Assembly: GCF_026626745.1 (NCBI RefSeq)
Contig: NZ_JAPNJW010000001.1
Location: 2,138,001 to 2,202,000, forward strand
DNA: 64,000 nucleotides
Direction of reading: 5' to 3'
DNA from: Nannocystis sp. RBIL2
Lineage (GTDB): Bacteria > Myxococcota_A > Polyangia > Nannocystales > Nannocystaceae
Position 1 is the stretch's first letter. Every line of letters begins with the position of its first letter. The notes beneath the pieces are model-generated. The model worked only from the letters and a program-made list of their open reading frames with translations, was not told the origin of the DNA and did not search any database. A program made the translations under genes and the position numbers. Positions 60,003-64,000 of the stretch are shown in pieces.

Positions 60003-60413
60003 GTGACCTGCCTTCAAGGCACCAAGACGACTCTCGGGGCGGTGTTGCTGATCGGCGCGGCGACCCGCTTGACCCACGTGGGGGACCTGCTGCGTCGCTT
60101 CGGCTTCGCCGTGCACGAGCACTACGGGGTCCCCACCCCCGCGCAGATGGGCGACCACAGCGCCCACGAGCTCCGCCTGGCGATCGTCGAGGAGGCGCTG
60201 TGCATCGGCGCCGGCGTCGACCCGCTCACCCTGCTGCACGAGATGCCGTCGCAGGCGTCGATCGTGATCGTGCCGCAGTCCGGCTCGCTTCGCGACGAGC
60301 GCGCGACGACCGGCTCGACCCGTTGCCGCTACCTCTCGCCCAGCTTCTCGCCGATCGAGCTGACCCTGACGATCGTCGACGCCCTGAAGTGGCGAGCGAG
60401 CGGCGCGAACTGA
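60003..60413 (+). CDS. Small receiver-like protein, unknown function
   Basis: The 136-aa product starts GTG 60003 and has an alternating beta/alpha pattern reminiscent of a degenerate receiver domain: AVLLIGAATRLTHVGDLLRRFGFAVHEHYG, then SHELRLAIVEEAL-like helix, QASIVIVPQSGS and a final helix SPIELTLTIVDALKW. The usual acidic pocket and phosphoacceptor Asp are not seen. It is divergent from the sensorless sigma-54 activator, so it might be its regulator, which is inference. GTG at 60042 (VLLIG) is an alternative start. Confidence 0.5.
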   Translation: MTCLQGTKTTLGAVLLIGAATRLTHVGDLLRRFGFAVHEHYGVPTPAQMGDHSAHELRLAIVEEALCIGAGVDPLTLLHEMPSQASIVIVPQSGSLRDERATTGSTRCRYLSPSFSPIELTLTIVDALKWRASGAN

Positions 60414-60435
60414 CGCGCCGCCGCGGCAGCGCGCG

Positions 60436-61809
60436 CTATGTCCATAGTCCGCGATTCACCGCGCGGAGCACCGCCCGCGCGCAGGCGTTGCCGCCGCGGA
60501 CGGCCCCCTCCTGCGAACCGAAGAACTCCTGCTGCGTCCAGTCGCCGGCGAGGAACAGGTTCTCGACCGGAGTGACCTGGGAGGGCCGCCGCGTCATCGC
60601 TCCGGGCAATGGGCGGACCAGGTGGTGCTCGTGCTTGAGCACCACCTGCTTGACCACCTTGGCCGCCGCGATCTGCGGATTGGCGGCGCCGAGGTCGGCG
60701 CGCACGTGGGCCACGATCGCAGCGTCGTCCCAATTCATGAGCGGGTCGGCGGGGCTGACGATCACCGAGATCCGGCTGCCCTGCGCGTAGGGATAGGTGT
60801 GGCGCGACTGATCCTGATACACCGGGCAATTGCTGCCGGCCACCATCGTGAAGCCGTCGCGTCGGGTCACCTTGCGGTCGAACCACAGCTGCACCGAGAT
60901 CGCCGGCGCCGTCGGCAGGTCGAGGATGTCGGCGAAGAACGGCCGGTCGCGCAGCGGCGTCGGGATCTTCGGCGCGAACACCCACGCCGGCAGGGCGATC
61001 ACATAGACGTCGGCCTTGAGCAGCTCGCCGCCGACGAGCTTGAAGCCGGTGATCTCGCCCGTCTGCGCGTCGTACCCGATCTCGTCGAGCGCCACCTTGG
61101 TGCGGATCTCCACGCCGCGCTGCTTCAGCCAGGCCGCGAGCGGGGCGAAGATCTGCGAGTCACGCGCGCCGCGATAGCCGCCGAGCCGCGCCCGCAGCGG
61201 CCGGATGAGCGTCTGATGCGCCCAGCCGAGCAGGTTGTAGGCCGAGAACTGCTCCGCGTCGGTGAACTGGATCGCGCGACAGAACGGCCGCAAGGCCCGC
61301 TCCAGCGCCTGCTGCGAGCCGCTCGCGCGCCGCCACCAGTCGACCACCGTGAGGCGATCGAAGCGGCGCAGCAGCGCCTCCGGCAGCGCGGCCGGGGCCA
61401 GCAGCGGCAGCAGCGACAGCTTGGCCAGCGGCCCCAGATAATCGTTGTTGCCCAGCGCGCCGAGCAGCGTGCGCAGCGGCGCGTACAGCGGGTTGGTGCC
61501 GAACAGCGCCGACGGACCCCCGGGCGTCTCGAACCGCAAATCGTCGGTCCAGTACAGCACCTCGCGCGGCGGCCGGCCGATGTCGCGGAGCAGCGCCCGG
61601 AACTGTGAATATGCCCCGAGGAACAGGTGGAGTCCCTGCTCGACCCATTCGCCGTCCTGGTCGAGGAAGGTACTGGCGCGCCCGCCGAGGTAGGCCTGGC
61701 TCTCGAGCACCGTGACCGGCAGGCCGGCCTCGGCGAGCAGCTTGGCGCAGGCGAGGCCGGCGAGGCCGCCGCCGGCGATGACGACGCGGGGGTTGGAGCG
61801 CGGGAGCAT
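60436..61809 (-). CDS. FAD-dependent phytoene/zeta-carotene desaturase-like oxidoreductase
   Basis: This 457-aa flavoprotein of the amine oxidase/carotenoid desaturase superfamily has the dinucleotide-binding motif VVIAGGGLAGLACAKLL at the N-terminus, then ESQAYLGGRASTF and GLHLFLGAYSQFRALLRDIG. AVQFTDAEQFSAYN-like text and the C-terminal FAD motif ENLFLAGDWT follow, and it ends with SQEGAVRGGNACARAV. These match plant/cyanobacterial-type PDS/ZDS and squalene-oxidising HpnE relatives better than CrtI. Likely substrate is a carotene or squalene-type polyene. No other carotenoid gene is in the window. ATG 61809 is chosen over the longer frame because the FAD fold begins there. Confidence 0.85.
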   Translation of the reverse strand: MLPRSNPRVVIAGGGLAGLACAKLLAEAGLPVTVLESQAYLGGRASTFLDQDGEWVEQGLHLFLGAYSQFRALLRDIGRPPREVLYWTDDLRFETPGGPSALFGTNPLYAPLRTLLGALGNNDYLGPLAKLSLLPLLAPAALPEALLRRFDRLTVVDWWRRASGSQQALERALRPFCRAIQFTDAEQFSAYNLLGWAHQTLIRPLRARLGGYRGARDSQIFAPLAAWLKQRGVEIRTKVALDEIGYDAQTGEITGFKLVGGELLKADVYVIALPAWVFAPKIPTPLRDRPFFADILDLPTAPAISVQLWFDRKVTRRDGFTMVAGSNCPVYQDQSRHTYPYAQGSRISVIVSPADPLMNWDDAAIVAHVRADLGAANPQIAAAKVVKQVVLKHEHHLVRPLPGAMTRRPSQVTPVENLFLAGDWTQQEFFGSQEGAVRGGNACARAVLRAVNRGLWT

Positions 61810-62089
61810 GAACTGTGGGTGTGCCCGAGGATCGCGGCGCGACAAGCTGCGGGCCGGCGAGCGGCGAGGACGCGGCGAGGTCGTCACAATCGGCGCGCGG
61901 ATCTGCGGCCAAATGCCCCGACCGCGCCCCCGCGACCGCGGAAAAACCCCGGCCACGCGGATGCGCGGTTCGTTCTCGCGCAAGCGACGCGGACAGCGGT
62001 CCCAGCGGCGTGCGAGGCCGTTCGCGGGCCTCGCGGCGCGCCTCCTCGCCACGCGCCGCCTCCGCGTTGCCGCTCGCGCGAAATGATGC

Positions 62090-62704
62090 ATGACAGCGGC
62101 GAGGATCGCCGCGATGTCCGACGCGCCCAACCTGTCCGACGACGACGAGAAGGGATGTCACTACGCGCTGCTGATCATCGACATGATCAACGGCTTCGAC
62201 TTCCCTGACGGCGAGCGGCTACGACCGCAGGCCGAGGCGACTGCCGGGCGGATCGCCGCGCTCGCCGCTCGCGCGCGGGCGGCCGAGGTGCCGGTCATCT
62301 ACGTCAACGACAACTTCGGCCGCTGGCGCTCCGACTTCCGCCGCGTCCTCCAGCACGTCCGGGCTCACACCGCCGGGGCCGCGATCGCCGAGCGCCTGGC
62401 CCCGGCGGAGCGCGACTACTTCGTGCTCAAGCCGCGCCACTCCGGCTTCCTCGGCACCTCCCTCGAGGTGCTGCTGGCCCACCTGGAGGCGCGCTGCCTG
62501 ATCCTCACCGGCATCACCGGCGACCTCTGCGTGCTGTTCACCGCGATGGACGCCTACATGCGGGGCTTCGAGCTGCGCGCCCCCGGCGACTGCATCGCCT
62601 CGGTCGACGAGGCCAACAATCGCCGCGCCCTCGAGCTGTTGCGCGAGTCGATGCGCGTCGACACCTCGCCGGCGCAATCGATCGACCTGCGGCGCGAGTC
62701 ATGA
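62090..62704 (+). CDS. Isochorismatase-like cysteine hydrolase
   Basis: This 204-aa protein of the isochorismatase/nicotinamidase superfamily has the Asp-Lys-Cys triad: LLIIDMINGFDFPDG (Asp31), YFVLKPRHSGF (Lys114) and LTGITGDLCVLFTAMDA (Cys147), with the cis-peptide segment TGITG before it. It lacks the extra metal ligands of nicotinamidases that would allow assignment, so substrate is open. ATG at 62090 is used, although ATG 62114 is also possible. It is convergent with the lipoprotein gene at 62764, 59 bases apart. Confidence 0.87.
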   Translation: MTAARIAAMSDAPNLSDDDEKGCHYALLIIDMINGFDFPDGERLRPQAEATAGRIAALAARARAAEVPVIYVNDNFGRWRSDFRRVLQHVRAHTAGAAIAERLAPAERDYFVLKPRHSGFLGTSLEVLLAHLEARCLILTGITGDLCVLFTAMDAYMRGFELRAPGDCIASVDEANNRRALELLRESMRVDTSPAQSIDLRRES

Positions 62705-62763
62705 CATTGCGCGGCGCGCCGCCGGCGTCGATGCGACGCGCGACGGCGGGCCGCTGGTGACCG

Positions 62764-63630
62764 TCACGGCTCGATCGGGTCGCCCCACCACCCCACGTTG
62801 CCGAAGCCGACGAAGCCGCTCTCGTCGTCGCCGACATGGACCTCGTTGAGCAGCGAGCCGCCGAGGGCCGCGCCCTGGAAGGTCGCGCCGATCTCGATGC
62901 CGGTCACGACCCACTGCGGCTCCTCGTCCTTGTAGAGCGTGGCCGGGTCGAGCGAGCCGTTCAGGCCGGGCGGCAGCAGCTCGACGCGCAGCGAGGCCGA
63001 CTCGGCGTCGACGAACTGCAGCACGCCGTCGCGGTGCTCGTCGAACTCGAGCCCCTCGGTGACGAAGTCGAAGCCGACGTCGACCTCGAGGCGATCGAGA
63101 CATTCGCCGGGGAAGCCCTCGCCGCCGAACTCGGGGTTGATCTCCGATTCGATCCAGCGGATCTCGCCGCCCTCGTAGCGAAGCTCGACGGACAGCGGCA
63201 GCGTCACGCCGCGCCAGGCGTCGGCCAGCGACAGCGGCTCCTCGGCGAAGGTCAGGAGGGTCGAGCGCGGGCCGAGCTTGTCGGCCAGGAGCCCCTGAGC
63301 GGTGTTGCCGAGCGGCGTGTCGGCGTCGACTGCGATGACCGTCGGCGTGTCGATGCAAGGCGCGCCCTCGCCGTCGGCCGGGCCGGTGGTGTCGCCGGGG
63401 CCCTCGGTCGGGTCGCTCGTGCTCGTGTCGCCCTCGGTGGTGGTGACGATCGGCTCGTCGCCGGTCGGATCGCCGCTGGGGTCGCCCGTGGGGTCGCCCG
63501 CGGTCGAATCGGTGCCGGCGCTCTCGGTGCTCGGCTCGTCGGTCGTGCTGTCGATCGGGTTCTTGTCGGGGTTGCAGGCGAACAGCACCGCCAGCGACAG
63601 GGCCATGGGGGACAGGTTGGCTTTAATCAT
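62764..63630 (-). CDS. Thr/Gly/Asp-rich lipoprotein of unknown function
   Basis: The 288-aa product starts MIKANLSPMALSLAVLFACNPDK, a signal peptide with lipobox LFAC. About 65 residues of acidic repeat-like linker follow (units of GDPTGDPSGDPTGD and TST/TTE runs). A globular domain (about 95-288) is beta-rich with two Cys (PCIDTPT, GECLDRLEVDVG), DAWRGVTLPLSVELRYEGGEIRWIE and DGVLQFVDAESASLRVELLPPG. The ATG at 63630 is chosen over the frame to 63711 because the signal begins there. It is the last gene, with about 370 bases to the window edge. Function unknown. Confidence 0.8.
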   Translation of the reverse strand: MIKANLSPMALSLAVLFACNPDKNPIDSTTDEPSTESAGTDSTAGDPTGDPSGDPTGDEPIVTTTEGDTSTSDPTEGPGDTTGPADGEGAPCIDTPTVIAVDADTPLGNTAQGLLADKLGPRSTLLTFAEEPLSLADAWRGVTLPLSVELRYEGGEIRWIESEINPEFGGEGFPGECLDRLEVDVGFDFVTEGLEFDEHRDGVLQFVDAESASLRVELLPPGLNGSLDPATLYKDEEPQWVVTGIEIGATFQGAALGGSLLNEVHVGDDESGFVGFGNVGWWGDPIEP

Positions 63631-64000
63631 GGTGTGCGTTTCAGGTAAGTGGTTAAGCAGGGAGCGGAAGCAAATTGACGATAGCATCTGGCCACCGGGG
63701 GACGCAAACACCTATCGACGTGATCGATGCCTCGACGGGGCCCCTGTCAGCGTTTGCATTTGCGCGGGGGTGCGCTCCGCCGGCCGCACCGCGACGTGCA
63801 GGCCATACCAGGGCACGGATGTCGCGGGGACGGGCCCGGAGCGCGCGGGCGACGAATACCGAAGACGCCGCGATGTGATCCGTGTCGGCGAGACGAGGCG
63901 CGTGATCACTATATACATTGTCGATGGCGAGCTCGACTGCGACGCGCCGCGCTTCGCCCCCGTGCGCGAGGCCGATAGGCTTCGTCAAGCTTCAGGTGAG
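63631..64000. other. Right-edge region without recognised gene
   Basis: No supported gene is present in these 370 bases; short frames on both strands have no coding character. The promoter of the lipoprotein gene should lie in 63631-63750, but I cannot point to it. A gene could enter from the right edge. Confidence 0.5.

Noticed and set aside
63653..63988. 111-codon minus-strand frame at the right edge
   Set aside because: No motif, poor composition and no ribosome binding site; it may be chance.

Overview
This GC-rich window looks like the chromosome of a myxobacterium, most likely of the Nannocystis/Plesiocystis group. The pointers are lipoproteins with long Thr/Ser/Asp linkers after the lipobox, a Ser/Thr-kinase/histidine-kinase giant, DUF4388 and roadblock proteins, two P450s, a stand-alone Fis-type HTH protein, a sigma-54 activator and an NRPS-PKS. 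This rests on gene content only; no rRNA or other marker gene is present.

Layout. 1-5.7 kb: a Cys-rich protein cut by the left edge with a small membrane partner, a pirin, a Thr-rich lipoprotein, and a tight pterin operon (folE, queD, a PTPS-III-like protein, an SDR). 6-11 kb: a LytS/LytTR two-component pair, a carboxylesterase lipoprotein and a zinc-ribbon membrane protein. 11-18.4 kb: a mosaic phytase-like/GDPD protein, a Coq4-like protein divergent from a TetR regulator, a PqqD-like/HFCD/methyltransferase fusion, a lipoprotein and a VOC-cupin fusion. 18.5-27.5 kb: two P450s, DUF3072 and DUF3606 proteins, a Rieske oxygenase, a PAS-STAS protein and a beta-propeller/dihaem cytochrome. 27.9-36.4 kb: the 1752-aa kinase hybrid, a GNAT, an IS110 remnant, a DinB protein and an unknown gene. 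36.7-46.7 kb: one 3335-aa NRPS-PKS (C-A-T-C-A-T-KS-AT-T-TE). 46.7-50.4 kb: largely gene-poor, with palindromes and a tandem array. 50.4-53.4 kb: a DUF4388/roadblock/roadblock/protoglobin operon, convergent with an AhpD-like operon. 53.7-64 kb: a Fis-type protein, a cytochrome b-like protein, four lipoproteins, a decayed PAS-STAS gene, a sigma-54 activator, a desaturase-like flavoprotein and an isochorismatase-like hydrolase.

The strongest unusual signal is the AhpD-like gene at 52519-53100 (minus). An in-frame UGA replaces the second Cys of the CxxC motif, with the proton-relay Glu and His conserved around it and a plausible bacterial SECIS hairpin downstream. It is therefore probably a CxxU selenoprotein. 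Other items worth attention are the three-domain PqqD/HFCD/methyltransferase fusion, which points to peptide modification; a phosphodiesterase whose GDPD halves appear in swapped order inside a split phytase-like domain; a dispersed palindromic repeat built on ACATGTCC, two copies of which flank an IS110 remnant; and the roadblock-protoglobin operon.

Convergent gene pairs often share strong hairpins (9917-9948, 15137-15154, 20466-20485, 52463-52506), and the NRPS-PKS ends at a 14-bp-stem terminator. Domain and motif calls were made by eye, and no database search was run.
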